Shown: positions 27,430-37,700, counted from the first letter of the stretch. The stretch is 64,000 bases of DNA from an uncultured Prevotella sp. (GCA_946402275.1 CAMIVY010000005.1:62001-126000), one strand, 5' to 3'. Numbers and translations are program-made. Notes: generated by a model not told the origin, from the sequence alone.

Positions 27430-28578
27430 ATGAAGAAAAGTTTGATTTTCTGCGCAGCTCTTCTTGCTTGCGCTTTCAGCTTCCAGTCTTGCGACAAGGT
27501 TGACAACCCAAGTGGTACAGGTCCTACAGAAGCTGTTATCGACAATGGTATGGATCTTGCTGAGGTTGCTACAAAGTTCGTTGATGCCAAGGGTGTTGTA
27601 ACATTGCCTGCTGGCGTTGAACTCGTTCTGAACGAGCCCGTTGAGTTTGTAAGGCCAATCACTATCGTTGGTGACGAGAAAGAGCCCGCTACGATTGTAT
27701 TTAACTCTGAGGATGCTGGTTTCATCATTAATGGTGGACTGACGCTGAAGAACATTAAGTTCGACTGTAACGCATCCAAGGCTCCATTTATCCAGTTGAG
27801 CAAGAATCCTGCCGTTAACGCATCAAAAGTTAATGCATGGAATACAGACTACTATTTCTATCTGATTGCTGATCCTATCGAGGTTATCAACTGTTATGTT
27901 GACGGTGTGAACTCTTTCTTCCTGACCGACAACAAGATTGAGAACAATGGCGTTTGGTTCCCCACCACAATTTTGGTTGACAACAGTATTGTACGTCTGA
28001 GCACACCTGCCAACAGTTCTAGCAACGCTTATTTCAACCTCAACAATGGTGGTGGCTTCGCTAAGGAGATGACCGTTAAGAACTCTACATTCTATAACAC
28101 TACCGACTTCGGCTTCCGCTACTTCGTACGCTATGGTGGCTTCGGAATTGATCAAGCAAAGGAAGCCTTCGGATGGGAGGAAACCAAGTTGTCTTACGAG
28201 AACAGCACATTCTATAATGTTTGTCAGAACGACGGACAGTGGGGTAACTACAATGGCCTTGTCGGAAAGACTACTTCATTCTGGGTAATGACCAACTGTA
28301 TCTTCTGGAACTGCTCAACAAGCGGTAGTGTTCCCCGTCGATTCCTGCACGGAAAAGACTACTCTAAGAATCCTGAGAACAAGACATTCTTGAACAACAC
28401 CTATATGAAAGTTGACGGAACCTTCCAGGATCCTCAGAATTATGACACAACTGGTACTAACATTGAGGAAGATCCTCAGTTTGCTGATCCTTCAAAGGGT
28501 GACTTCACCATCAAGGGTTCTAAGCAGGCAGAGCTTGGCACTGGTGACCCACGTTGGGTGACTCCCATCAATCAATAA
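27430..28578 (+). CDS. Surface lipoprotein with DUF4957/DUF5123-type beta-helix, second paralog
   Basis: 382 residues from ATG 27430; the in-frame stretch back to 27202 lies over the promoter and is not coding. Signal peptide with a Cys in FQSC. It lacks the fibronectin-like domain of the 24629-26134 paralog and goes directly into the beta-helix. It shares motifs NAWNTDYYFYLI, FYNTTDFGFRYFVRYGGFG, CQNDGQWGNYNGLVGKTTS, SGSVPRRFL and FQDPQNYDTTGTNIEEDP. It should bind pectin at the cell surface. The gene runs away from the susCD operon, so the two paralogs form an inverted pair around the isomerase gene and the shared spacer. Confidence 0.85.
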   Translation: MKKSLIFCAALLACAFSFQSCDKVDNPSGTGPTEAVIDNGMDLAEVATKFVDAKGVVTLPAGVELVLNEPVEFVRPITIVGDEKEPATIVFNSEDAGFIINGGLTLKNIKFDCNASKAPFIQLSKNPAVNASKVNAWNTDYYFYLIADPIEVINCYVDGVNSFFLTDNKIENNGVWFPTTILVDNSIVRLSTPANSSSNAYFNLNNGGGFAKEMTVKNSTFYNTTDFGFRYFVRYGGFGIDQAKEAFGWEETKLSYENSTFYNVCQNDGQWGNYNGLVGKTTSFWVMTNCIFWNCSTSGSVPRRFLHGKDYSKNPENKTFLNNTYMKVDGTFQDPQNYDTTGTNIEEDPQFADPSKGDFTIKGSKQAELGTGDPRWVTPINQ

Positions 28579-28626
28579 TGATGCAGAGTAAATCTGGTAA
28601 TTAATTCTCATTTATAATAAATAATG

Positions 28627-28663
28627 TACAGGCGCGCCCACGAAGGACGTGCCTGTATTTTTT
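28627..28663 (+). terminator. Terminator of the second DUF4957-type gene
   Basis: tacaggcgcg (28627-28636) pairs with cgtgcctgta (28648-28657) with one G-U, followed by six T. Confidence 0.8.
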
Positions 28664-28692
28664 GTTATCAACAAACGAAAAGGGCTAAAATA

Positions 28693-28724
28693 TTTGGTAG
28701 TATTACTAAATTTGGTTACCTTTG
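28693..28724 (+). promoter_or_regulatory. Promoter giving a leaderless lipoprotein mRNA
   Basis: TTTG (28693-28696), 20 bases, TACCTTTG (28717-28724). The ATG at 28730 starts 5 bases after the box. Confidence 0.75.
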
Positions 28725-28729
28725 CCTCG

Positions 28730-29191
28730 ATGAATAAGATACTGATTTGGACATTGATGTTGTGCAGCCTGCTACTGACGGGTTGTGACAAGCTGGACGA
28801 TAGTGACGACGGAATGGTAAATGAGATTCTGCCAGGCAGATGGGCTTTCACCTATGTCATTGAGGGTGATCAGGACCCAGGGTTGGAGTTTAACTACAAA
28901 CTAGTCATCTTCAACGAAGACGGGACGTGCGCCATTACCTACGACGAGGAGATTCACTATAAGGACGAGAAAGGAGAATGGCATACGGAAATCGTAGAAA
29001 AGGCACTGCATGGAACCTATGTCGCCAACAATTCCTTAATCCGCATAGTCAGTAGCGACATAGGCGGTGAGGAACGTGTATTGCTATGGAGCATTATTTC
29101 GCTCTCAACAAAACAAGTGGTTGCTGAATACAACTTCTCCATGAATGGCGCGAGCCTATTGGCTACCGTCACGCTGGACAGACAACCTTAG
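28730..29191 (+). CDS. Small lipoprotein, lipocalin-like
   Basis: 153 residues from ATG 28730; an upstream in-frame start at 28649 would precede the promoter. Signal peptide with lipobox LLTGC. The rest has the look of the small beta-barrel lipocalin-like lipoproteins of Bacteroidales (LPGRWAFTYVIEG, YKLVIFNEDGTCAITYDEE, GTYVANNSLIRIV), which follow a W-x-x-x-Y, D-G-T layout. No function is known for the group. It converges on the DUF4249 gene and is separated from it by 15 bases. Confidence 0.7.
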   Translation: MNKILIWTLMLCSLLLTGCDKLDDSDDGMVNEILPGRWAFTYVIEGDQDPGLEFNYKLVIFNEDGTCAITYDEEIHYKDEKGEWHTEIVEKALHGTYVANNSLIRIVSSDIGGEERVLLWSIISLSTKQVVAEYNFSMNGASLLATVTLDRQP

Positions 29192-29206
29192 AGATTCTGG
29201 GGGATA

Positions 29207-30022
29207 TTAGTCCTCTTCTACCTCATCACGATAGAAGGTGCACTGGTAGTTGATAACATAGTAGGCTGAGAAATAGCCGAGACATCCGCCCGTGAAGTTG
29301 GCAATAGGGTTAGTGCCAGCATTATCCATTACCTGCATGGAGTAGAGATAGTCGTAGGACAACTTGTCGATAGAACGAATCTCCAGACGGATCTTGTCAC
29401 CATCATGTAATGCATCGTTATCGCCCTCATCCATCTTCTTTTCCGTACTGCATTGGAATAACTGCTGAAGATCACCATTAGGATCCTTGTCGTCATTCAT
29501 AACTGCCCAACGATAGCCCACCCCATTACGATAGATGTGCATGAAATAGTAGCTCTTCTTATCTGGTGTATCCGCTATATGCAGGTCGCCGAAAAGAATC
29601 CGCTCAGAAAGCATCTTAGTCCAAACAAAACGGAAAGACTTCATAACGGGAGCTTCCTGCATGGTAGAGGAAGAGGTGAAATGCTTGCCGTCAACGCTAA
29701 TGTCAATATCGTAAGTGTAGCCTGGCTGAGCCTTCCACGAGGAAGTATAGGTACCATTATTGGTAAACTTCAAGGTCTCAGAATAATCCTCCTTCTTGCT
29801 TCTGATGACAACTGTCGCATTGTCAACGTAATGCTCACTTCTTGAATTTTCTGTTACGTTCTGGGTAGTCGATACCTGGACTTTGGTACCTTCCTGAGTC
29901 ATCATGGCCTCAGCAACATAGAGGGGCTCCACCTGATGATAGTCCATAGGTATTTCTTTCTCACAAGAAAATAGCGTAGAAACACACAACAACCAGAAGG
30001 GAAACTTTATATTTTTCTTCAT
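29207..30022 (-). CDS. DUF4249-type outer-membrane lipoprotein
   Basis: 271 residues with lipobox LFSC in the signal peptide. The pattern YVAEAMMTQEGTKVQVSTTQNV, DNATVVIRSKKEDYSETL, YTSSWKAQPGYTYDIDISVDGKHFTSSSTMQEAPVM matches the DUF4249 family, beta-rich lipoproteins encoded next to TonB-dependent receptors. It follows the receptor gene by 4 bases, so the two form one unit and probably one outer-membrane complex. The ligand is unknown. Confidence 0.8.
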   Translation of the reverse strand: MKKNIKFPFWLLCVSTLFSCEKEIPMDYHQVEPLYVAEAMMTQEGTKVQVSTTQNVTENSRSEHYVDNATVVIRSKKEDYSETLKFTNNGTYTSSWKAQPGYTYDIDISVDGKHFTSSSTMQEAPVMKSFRFVWTKMLSERILFGDLHIADTPDKKSYYFMHIYRNGVGYRWAVMNDDKDPNGDLQQLFQCSTEKKMDEGDNDALHDGDKIRLEIRSIDKLSYDYLYSMQVMDNAGTNPIANFTGGCLGYFSAYYVINYQCTFYRDEVEED

Positions 30023-30026
30023 CTTC

Positions 30027-32096
30027 TTAGAATTTCAGGTTGAATGAAACGGAAGGCACAATGCCAAAGAGACTGTATTGCTTGGCTTTCGTGCCACGAC
30101 CATACTTACTATCCTCAAAGCGGATCAGATAGGGATTGTAGCGATTGTACAGATTATAGATACCAAAAGTCCACTCACGAGTCAGTCTGCCTCCCTTGAT
30201 TTTCTTGCTCCAGGTGGCACTCACGTCCAGACGGTGATAGTCTGGTGCTCGATAACCGTTGCGCTCAGCATAATAATAGATGTAGTTGTCTATAATCTGA
30301 TACTTGGCACTGGGAGCCGTAAAGGCCTGCCCTGAGTTGAATATCCATGTAGCATTCAATGTCCAGGCGGGTGACAGCTTATAGGTAGTTACTATGTTAA
30401 TATCGTGGCGACGATCATTATTGGCATCATACCACTGGCCCATACTGATGCCGTCAATACGCGTCTGAGACCAGGATAAGGTATAACTCAGCCAACCCGT
30501 CAGCTTACCACTATTCTTACGGGCACAGATTTCCGCACCATAACCCCTGCCCTCGCCTGCTAATACCAGACGCTCAATCTCGATGGCAGAAGCAAAACTG
30601 ATGCCGTCACGATAGTCCAGCACATTATCTACATGACGATAATATCCTTCCAAAGAGAAATCATAATCCTGCAAAGGAGTCATATAGAACACACCCAAGC
30701 TCACCTGATCTGCCACCTCTGGCTTTATCAGGTTGGTACTGATGGTATAACGGTCGAAAGGAGTGGTGGTACTCTGACTGCGTAACGCATGAATATTCTG
30801 TGATGTACGACTATATCCAGCTTTGATGCTCCATTGTTCTGTAGGCTGAAAGACCATGCTCACACGAGGCTCAATATTGATATGAGTCTTTACGGGCATA
30901 TTCTTCGTTCGTTTATACAACCACGTAATGTTTCCTTTCTCGTCCACATCATAATAATAAGGACCACCTAAGGCAGAAACAGCAGACAGGCGAACGCCTG
31001 CAGAGAAAGTGAACTGGTTGATGGGGTTATATTGCCAATTCACCCAAGCACTATTGTCCCAAGCCTTACGCTGTTCCTTCTCATGATTGTACATACGGGT
31101 CCATTCTGCCGACTTTACATCCGTCAACATTGTCTGGAGACCAGCATTCAACTCATGCTTGCCAAAGAGCAACCGGAAGTTTTGGCGTAGTCCTACATGA
31201 CGGATATGACCCAGATAGGCTATGTTGAGCCCCAGGATATTGATGCCATTATCCGTATCGTATGAAGAAGCAAACAACGTAGTCTGTGAGGTAGAATGCC
31301 CCCTGAACTGGTGAACCCAAGACAGACTACCTGCAAGGTTAGTCCATTTCATATCAACCATATCAGTAAGGGCCGTCTTGTCGTGACTGGCAAAGAATGA
31401 GAAGAACAGACGGTTGCGGTCGTTCACTTTATAATCTAACTTCAGATTGGTATCAAAGAAATAGAGCGAGTTGTCACGATACTTATCTGTCAATTTCAAG
31501 AACAGATCAACATACGAACGACGAACGTTAAAAAGCAAGTTCAACTTATCTTTAATGACAGGACCTTCTATCGAACCTTTGGCAGCCAGCAATCCGATGC
31601 TGATGTTTCCACCCCACCGGTCTGTTCGTCCTGTACGACTGGTAATGTCTAAGACTGCTGAAGATGCTCCACCAAATTGAGCAGGAACAAGTCCCTTGTA
31701 GAGAGTTGCTGTAGCCAAGGCATTATCGTTGAATGTGGAGAAAAGACCCGCCAGGTGACCTACATTATACACTGGAGCGTCATCATAAAGAATAGTGTTC
31801 TGGGCTGCTGTTCCACCACGAACCTGAAAACTACTTGAAGCATCACTCTCAGCCTTCACACCAGGCAGTAGCTGTAAAGAACGCATTACATCCACCTCGC
31901 CAAACAATGCTGGTGCCGAGGTGAGCTCCTTCATCTGTATCTGTTCTGCTCCTATCTGCACCGAACCTATTCGGCGTTGCGCATTGTTGGCATTGACAAT
32001 GACTTCTTGTAACTGTTGCCCCTTTACCGTAGTGGTATCTTGAGCTTCAGCAGCCAGTGGTAATAGTGCAATGAGCAGTATGCTAAGTCTGTTCAT
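30027..32096 (-). CDS. TonB-dependent receptor, short form paired with DUF4249
   Basis: 689 residues. Signal peptide (MNRLSILLIALLPLAAEAQ), a TonB-box-like QEVIVNAN, and a plug with MRSLQLLPGVKAESDASSSFQVRGG, then a barrel ending in SFNLKF. The N-terminal CarboxypepD_reg-like domain found in most relatives is missing. This receptor type, with a DUF4249 lipoprotein, is not a SusC; peptides, siderophores or other small ligands are possible. The transcript should begin at, or one or two bases before, the start codon. Confidence 0.85.
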   Translation of the reverse strand: MNRLSILLIALLPLAAEAQDTTTVKGQQLQEVIVNANNAQRRIGSVQIGAEQIQMKELTSAPALFGEVDVMRSLQLLPGVKAESDASSSFQVRGGTAAQNTILYDDAPVYNVGHLAGLFSTFNDNALATATLYKGLVPAQFGGASSAVLDITSRTGRTDRWGGNISIGLLAAKGSIEGPVIKDKLNLLFNVRRSYVDLFLKLTDKYRDNSLYFFDTNLKLDYKVNDRNRLFFSFFASHDKTALTDMVDMKWTNLAGSLSWVHQFRGHSTSQTTLFASSYDTDNGINILGLNIAYLGHIRHVGLRQNFRLLFGKHELNAGLQTMLTDVKSAEWTRMYNHEKEQRKAWDNSAWVNWQYNPINQFTFSAGVRLSAVSALGGPYYYDVDEKGNITWLYKRTKNMPVKTHINIEPRVSMVFQPTEQWSIKAGYSRTSQNIHALRSQSTTTPFDRYTISTNLIKPEVADQVSLGVFYMTPLQDYDFSLEGYYRHVDNVLDYRDGISFASAIEIERLVLAGEGRGYGAEICARKNSGKLTGWLSYTLSWSQTRIDGISMGQWYDANNDRRHDINIVTTYKLSPAWTLNATWIFNSGQAFTAPSAKYQIIDNYIYYYAERNGYRAPDYHRLDVSATWSKKIKGGRLTREWTFGIYNLYNRYNPYLIRFEDSKYGRGTKAKQYSLFGIVPSVSFNLKF

Positions 32097-32101
32097 GACT
32101 G

Positions 32102-32132
32102 CAAAGGTAGTGCAAATCGAGAGAAATGCAAA
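32102..32132 (-). promoter_or_regulatory. Promoter giving a leaderless TonB-receptor mRNA
   Basis: Minus strand TTTG (32132-32129), 19 bases, TACCTTTG (32109-32102). The ATG at 32096 follows after 5 bases. Confidence 0.75.
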
Positions 32133-32248
32133 ATAAATTGAGATTTATTTTCATTTCCGAGATGAAGCCTACCTAAGACCGAAGGTCAAAGGTACGATTA
32201 AGCGAGTAAAAAAACAAATTTATGTGCAAAAAAACGTTTATTGAATAG

Positions 32249-32271
32249 ACATTTACCATTTTAAAACGTCT
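32249..32271 (+). promoter_or_regulatory. PUL promoter element, copy 3 (PL1 operon)
   Basis: 23-bp element shared with 27110-27132 (minus). Contains tttaccattttaa (32252-32264) and ttaaaacgtct (32261-32271). It ends 32 bases before ATG 32304, about the same spacing as copy 1. No TAnnTTTG box is visible. Confidence 0.55.
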
Positions 32272-32303
32272 AATTGAAAATTAATGTATAAAAACTAATC
32301 AAG

Positions 32304-34073
32304 ATGAAGAAACTTTTTATGATGGCTGTTGCAGGCTTGATAGGCGTGTCAGCTAGTGCACAGTATCCCCAACTGACTGATGAGGCCAAGCAACTCATCG
32401 ACCAACAGAAGAAACAATGGAAAGCTCATAGCGACTCTGCATGGGAAGTAGCTTTCCCGATTGTTGTTGAAGAAGCAAAGGCAGGGCGCCCTTATGTGCC
32501 CTGGGCTGCTCGTCCATACGATTTGCGTCAGGCAAAGATTCCCGCATTCCCTGGTGCCGAAGGTGGTGGTATGTTTACCTTTGGCGGACGTGGGGGTAAG
32601 GTTTATACCGTTACCAACCTGAATGATGACGGTCCTGGCTCGTTCCGTTGGGCCTGCGAACAGGGTGGTGCTCGTATTGTAGTGTTCAACGTCAGTGGCA
32701 TCATCCGTCTGAAGTCACCCATCTATGTGCGTGCTCCTTATATTACCATAGCCGGACAGACAGCTCCTGGTGATGGTGTGATTATTGCTGGTGAGTCGTT
32801 CCAAGTGGATACTCACGACGTGATAGTTCGCCACATGCGTTTCCGTCGTGGAGAGACACTGGTCACCAACCGTGAGGATTCGTTCGGTGGCAATCCTGTG
32901 GGTAACATCATGATTGACCACTGCTCTTGCGAGTGGGGTCTTGATGAGAACATCTCGTTCTATCGTCACATGTTCGATATGCACGATGGCAAGCCCAATC
33001 GCAAGGAACCCACTGTCAACGTGACCATCCAGAATACGATTTCTGCCAAAGCACTTGACACATGGAACCATGCATTTGGTTCGACTATCGGTGGCGAGAA
33101 CACCACTTTCATGCGCAACCTGTGGGCAGACAATACGGGTCGTAACCCTTCTATCGGATGGGGTGGCGTATTCAATTATGTGAACAACGTGGTATATAAC
33201 TGGGTTCACCGTACTGCTGACGGTGGCGAGTTTACCACTATGTCGAACTTCATCAACAACTACTATAAACCTGGTCCTCTGACACCCAAAGATACGCCTG
33301 TTGGTCATCGTATCGTAAAAGCAGAAAGCCGTTCTCAGGGTTTGTTTCCCTTCAAGCAGTTTGGCCGTGTTTATGCAGTAGGAAATATCATGGAAGGCTA
33401 TCCTGAAATTACAAAGGACAACTGGAATGGTGGTATTCAGACGGCAGACAAGGACGGTGATATGGATGCTACTGAGAAGGCTTTGATGCGCTCCAACGAG
33501 CCTTTCGAAATGCCTTTCGTCAAGATTATGGGTGCCGAACAAGCTTTCGAATGGGTACTCTCCAATGCTGGTGCCAATATCCCCTGTCGTGATATTGTTG
33601 ACGAGCGCATCTGTGAAGAGGTTCGCACTGGTCAGGCCTACTTTGTAAAAGACTACGAGAAGGAAATGGCCAAGATTGAAAAGAAGACCAAAGTGGCTCA
33701 GAACCCCTACGGTGACATGTGGGGACTTCACAAGAACTCAAAGAACGATGAAGGATTCTTCAAATACCGTCGCTTGGGCAAAGATTCTTATAAGCAGGGT
33801 ATCATCACCGATCCTCGCCAGATGGGTGGTTATCCGGAATACAAAGCTTGGGAACCTTACGTCGATACAGACGGTGACGGTATGCCCGATGAGTGGGAGA
33901 AACAGTATGGTCTGAATCCCAACGATGCTTCGGATGCTGTGAAGGACTGCAATGGTGATGGCTATACCAACATCGAGAAATATATCAACGGCATTAATCC
34001 CAACACCAAGACAGACTGGCGTAATCTGAACAACAACTATGACACGCTGGCTGCTAAAGGAAAACTGATGTAA
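32304..34073 (+). CDS. Secreted pectate lyase-like protein (polysaccharide lyase family 1)
   Basis: 589 residues with a signal peptide (MKKLFMMAVAGLIGVSASAQ). The right-handed beta-helix of pectate lyases is recognisable from FPGAEGGGMFTFGGRGGKVYTVTNLNDDGPGSFRWA through ITIAGQTAPGDGV, VIVRHMRFRRGE, MIDHCSCEWGLDENIS and RNPSIGWGGVFNYVNNVVYNW. Near the C-terminus are Ca-binding-type repeats (DTDGDGMPDEWEKQYGL, DCNGDGYTNIEKYI). It should cut homogalacturonan by beta-elimination outside the inner membrane. It leads an operon with the DUF3826 and DUF4955-type genes at gaps of 6 and 6 bases. Confidence 0.88.
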   Translation: MKKLFMMAVAGLIGVSASAQYPQLTDEAKQLIDQQKKQWKAHSDSAWEVAFPIVVEEAKAGRPYVPWAARPYDLRQAKIPAFPGAEGGGMFTFGGRGGKVYTVTNLNDDGPGSFRWACEQGGARIVVFNVSGIIRLKSPIYVRAPYITIAGQTAPGDGVIIAGESFQVDTHDVIVRHMRFRRGETLVTNREDSFGGNPVGNIMIDHCSCEWGLDENISFYRHMFDMHDGKPNRKEPTVNVTIQNTISAKALDTWNHAFGSTIGGENTTFMRNLWADNTGRNPSIGWGGVFNYVNNVVYNWVHRTADGGEFTTMSNFINNYYKPGPLTPKDTPVGHRIVKAESRSQGLFPFKQFGRVYAVGNIMEGYPEITKDNWNGGIQTADKDGDMDATEKALMRSNEPFEMPFVKIMGAEQAFEWVLSNAGANIPCRDIVDERICEEVRTGQAYFVKDYEKEMAKIEKKTKVAQNPYGDMWGLHKNSKNDEGFFKYRRLGKDSYKQGIITDPRQMGGYPEYKAWEPYVDTDGDGMPDEWEKQYGLNPNDASDAVKDCNGDGYTNIEKYINGINPNTKTDWRNLNNNYDTLAAKGKLM

Positions 34074-34079
34074 TAGCTT

Positions 34080-34694
34080 ATGAAAAAAGTTCTAGTTTTA
34101 CTTGTCGGACTAGTCACCTTAGTCTCAATAGAAAGCAAAGGTCAGGTCGTTCCTCTCAATACTGAGGGGCAGGATCCTAAATACGTAGAGACCATCAAGG
34201 GACGTGCACAGAAAATTGTTGACGGTCTGAACTTGGCAGATGCCCAAAAGGCAGAAAGCGTGCGCAATATCATTGCCAATCGCTATTTCCTGCTGAACGA
34301 CATCCACAACAAGTATGACAAGACTCATCAGGATGCCCGCGACGCAGAGCTCTACAAACATCATTTCGAACTCGCATCTGCCCTCTCCCTCTATCTGACC
34401 AATGAGCAGATTGATGCCGTCAAGGATGGCATGACCTATGGTCGACTGAAACGTGACTATCGTGCGACGTTAGAGATGATTCCATCACTGACCGAGGAAG
34501 AGAAAACACAAGTGCTCATCTGGCTCCAAGAGGCTCGAGAGTATGCTATGGATGCCGCTGATTCCAAAGGCAAGCACTTTTGGTTTGACAAGTACCGTGG
34601 ACGTACCAACAACTGGCTCTCCTCACGTGGATACGACCTGAAAAAGGAACGTGACAACTGGATGAAAAGAATAGAAGAGGCGAAGAAAAAGTAA
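34080..34694 (+). CDS. Secreted DUF3826-type protein of the pectin locus
   Basis: 204 residues with a signal peptide. Predicted mostly helical with many charged residues (ADAQKAESVRNIIANRYFLLNDIHNKYD, QIDAVKDGMTYGRLKRDYRA, LPSLTEEEK-like region and FDKYRGRTNNWLSSRGYDL). I associate this with DUF3826, a family repeatedly found next to PL1 and rhamnogalacturonan genes in Bacteroidetes. No enzyme motif is evident and no function is established. Position between PL1 and the DUF4955-type gene suggests a role in pectin breakdown. Confidence 0.75.
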   Translation: MKKVLVLLVGLVTLVSIESKGQVVPLNTEGQDPKYVETIKGRAQKIVDGLNLADAQKAESVRNIIANRYFLLNDIHNKYDKTHQDARDAELYKHHFELASALSLYLTNEQIDAVKDGMTYGRLKRDYRATLEMIPSLTEEEKTQVLIWLQEAREYAMDAADSKGKHFWFDKYRGRTNNWLSSRGYDLKKERDNWMKRIEEAKKK

Positions 34695-34700
34695 AGAGAA

Positions 34701-37700
34701 ATGAACAAGCACGTATTAGTCGCTTTGACAGTATTATTTGTAATTCCATCGGCAGCCCAAGAGGTGCCGATGGATTACTCGTATTGTGGCTATCATCGTT
34801 CAGAACAGTCCATTCCTTCAGCAAAGGTGGTCACCTATGTACAACCGTCAGGACAAGACGATGCACAGACTCTACAAACTGCCATTGACTGGGTAAGCCA
34901 ACAAAAGCCTGACAAGCAGACAGGGCTGCGTGGTGCAGTACTACTCTCCGAAGGAACCTTTACAATCAGCGAACCCTTACGCATCCATACCAGTGGCGTA
35001 ATACTTCGTGGTTCAGGACGTGACAAGACTATTCTGGTGAAGAAAGGATATGATCGTGGTGCCCTTATATATATAGAAGGTACGCACGATATCATCGTGA
35101 AGGATACGTTTGCTGTGGCCGACACCAAAGCCGGCTCTCTCACAATTGGTGTGCAGAACGGCTCTTCTCCCTTGAAGCCAGGTACTCGCATCACCATTTG
35201 GCGCCCATCCACTCCAGAGTGGATTGAGTCACTAGGCTGTTTGTCGTTTGGTGGCGGCAAGCGAATGGGCTACTGGGCATGGCATCCTGGCGATATCGAC
35301 CTTCAATGGCATAGGCAGATTATGGCGAACAACGGCAGAGAATTGACGCTGGATGCTCCTATCACATCAACTATAGAGAGTCGATGGGGAGGTGCAAAAG
35401 CCATAGTCTATGAACAGGCTGGACTACTTAGTGAGAGTGGTGTAGAAAACCTGTCATTAGAATCAGACTATGACAAAACCCTACCGATGGACGAAAGCCA
35501 CTGCTGGGATGGTGTCTATATCGCTGATGCTGAAAACTGTTGGGTACGCATGGTGAATTTCCGACATTTTGCTGGCTCGGCAGTAGTTATTCAGAAATCT
35601 GCTCAACAAATTACCATAGAGGATTGTCAGTCTTTTGATCCCATCTCAGAGATAGGTGGTTTGCGTCGTCGTACTTTCTTGACCTTTGGCGAAAAGATTC
35701 TCTTTCAACGCTGTTATTCTGAGCATGGCATCAACGATTTTGCAGTAGGACACACAGCTCCTGGTCCTAATGCCTTTGTGCAATGCGACAGCTATGAGTC
35801 GTTCGGTCCCAGCGGAGCCATATCCTCATGGGCACCAGGCATTCTTTTTGACATAGTGAACATTGATGGCAATGACATCGTGTTCAAGAATTGGGAGTTG
35901 GAGAAATTCGGTGCTGGATGGAGCACTGCTAACAGTACCATGTGGCAATCAACAGCTGCTGGACTTTTCTGCTATTCACCTGACACGCTGAACCGCAACT
36001 ATTCCCGTGGATGTTGGGGACAGGTGATGGGTAATGGCGAATATAGCGAGATGAATGAACACGTCAAGCCCTATTCGCTGTTCGCTTCCCAACTGGAGAA
36101 GCGATTAGGGAAAGATGTATCAGCACAATGTCGTGTATTGGAACGCAACACCAATGCTTCGTCATCTCCTACTATCGAAGAAGCTATCCGTATGGCTGAA
36201 GAGGCCCTGAAGCCTCGTCTTACTCTCCAGCAATGGATTGACGCTGCCCACTTCAATGGGGATATCACTCCTACAAAGGCTTTTGCCAATAAGCCTAGTA
36301 ACAATAGTCAAACTAGTAAAAACCATTACGCCATTAAAAATGCCTGGCTGACAAAAGATGGAGCAGTACTTGTCGGTGGTAAGCACCAAACCCCGTGGTG
36401 GAACGGGCGAACCACAGATGCATCGATGAAAAAGGCAAAGATAGCCTTGACACGTTTCGTACCGGGACAAGAGGGAATGGGTGGCACAGACCGTATAGAT
36501 AGCGTGATTGCCAACATGCAACGCAACCACACACTTCTATTCAGTCAGAACTATGGCTTATGGACAGACCGTCGTCGTGATGACCATGAACGCATCCGTC
36601 GTAAGAACGGTGACGCATGGGCTCCTTTCTACGAACAGCCCTTTGCCCGTGTTGGTAAGACCCTCTCTTACTCCCCCTGCTTAGGGGGAGATCCAGAAGC
36701 CGCCCCTAAACAGGGGAGGTTGGAAGGGTCTTTGGCTTGGGACGGTATGTCTAAATACGATTTGACGAAACTGAACAAATGGTATTTCTGGCGTCTGCAG
36801 CAGTTTGCAAAAAAGACCGAATCTATCGGTATACTCCTGAAGAACCAGCATTATTTCCAGCATAACATTCTGGAGGCGGGTGCTCATTGGGTGGATTGTC
36901 CCTGGCGTACGGCGAATAACGTAAATGACACTCCTTTCCTGGAGCCTGTCAATTTCACAGGCGACAAGCGTATCTTCACCGCCACCTTATTCTATGACAT
37001 TACGAATCCCAAGCTACGTGAACTGCATCGCCAGTATATCCGCCAGTCGTTAGATGCCTTTAAGGGTCAACCTAATGTCATCCATTCTATTGGTGAAGAA
37101 TTTACTGGTCCACTTCATTTCGTGCAATTTTGGCTTGACGTGATAGCAGAATGGGAAGCTGAGAACGGAAAAGTACTGGTTGATTTAGCCGTTAATAAAG
37201 ACGTACAGGACGCAATCCTCAACGACCCCATTCGCTCTAAAGTCGTTGACATCATCGATATTGAACAGTGGTTCTATCATAACAAAGGGGAATATGCCCC
37301 AGAAGGTGGTGTCAATATGGCCCAGCGCCAGTATATGCGTAAGATCAGGACGGGAAGTGCCCGCTTTGAAGATGTCTATCGAGCTGTCAGCGAATACCGC
37401 ACTAAATACGGTAAAGCCGTTATCTATTCTGCCCAGAAATATCCTGAGTTGGGATGGGCTTCCCTGATGGCAGGTGGCTCTTGTGCCGCAATACCCGTCA
37501 AAGACGAGGTGTTCCTGCGCAGTATTTCTTTGATGAAACCAGAGAAAACAGAAGATTATTATCTACTAAAAAGTACTGAAGGCATGGTGGTTTATTTGCC
37601 ACAAAATGGTGGACAAAACATCTCCTTACCCAGCAAGGACACCTATGTTTTATATCAAATAGACGAGCGGACAGGTCAATTAAGACGGATAAGCAACGTA

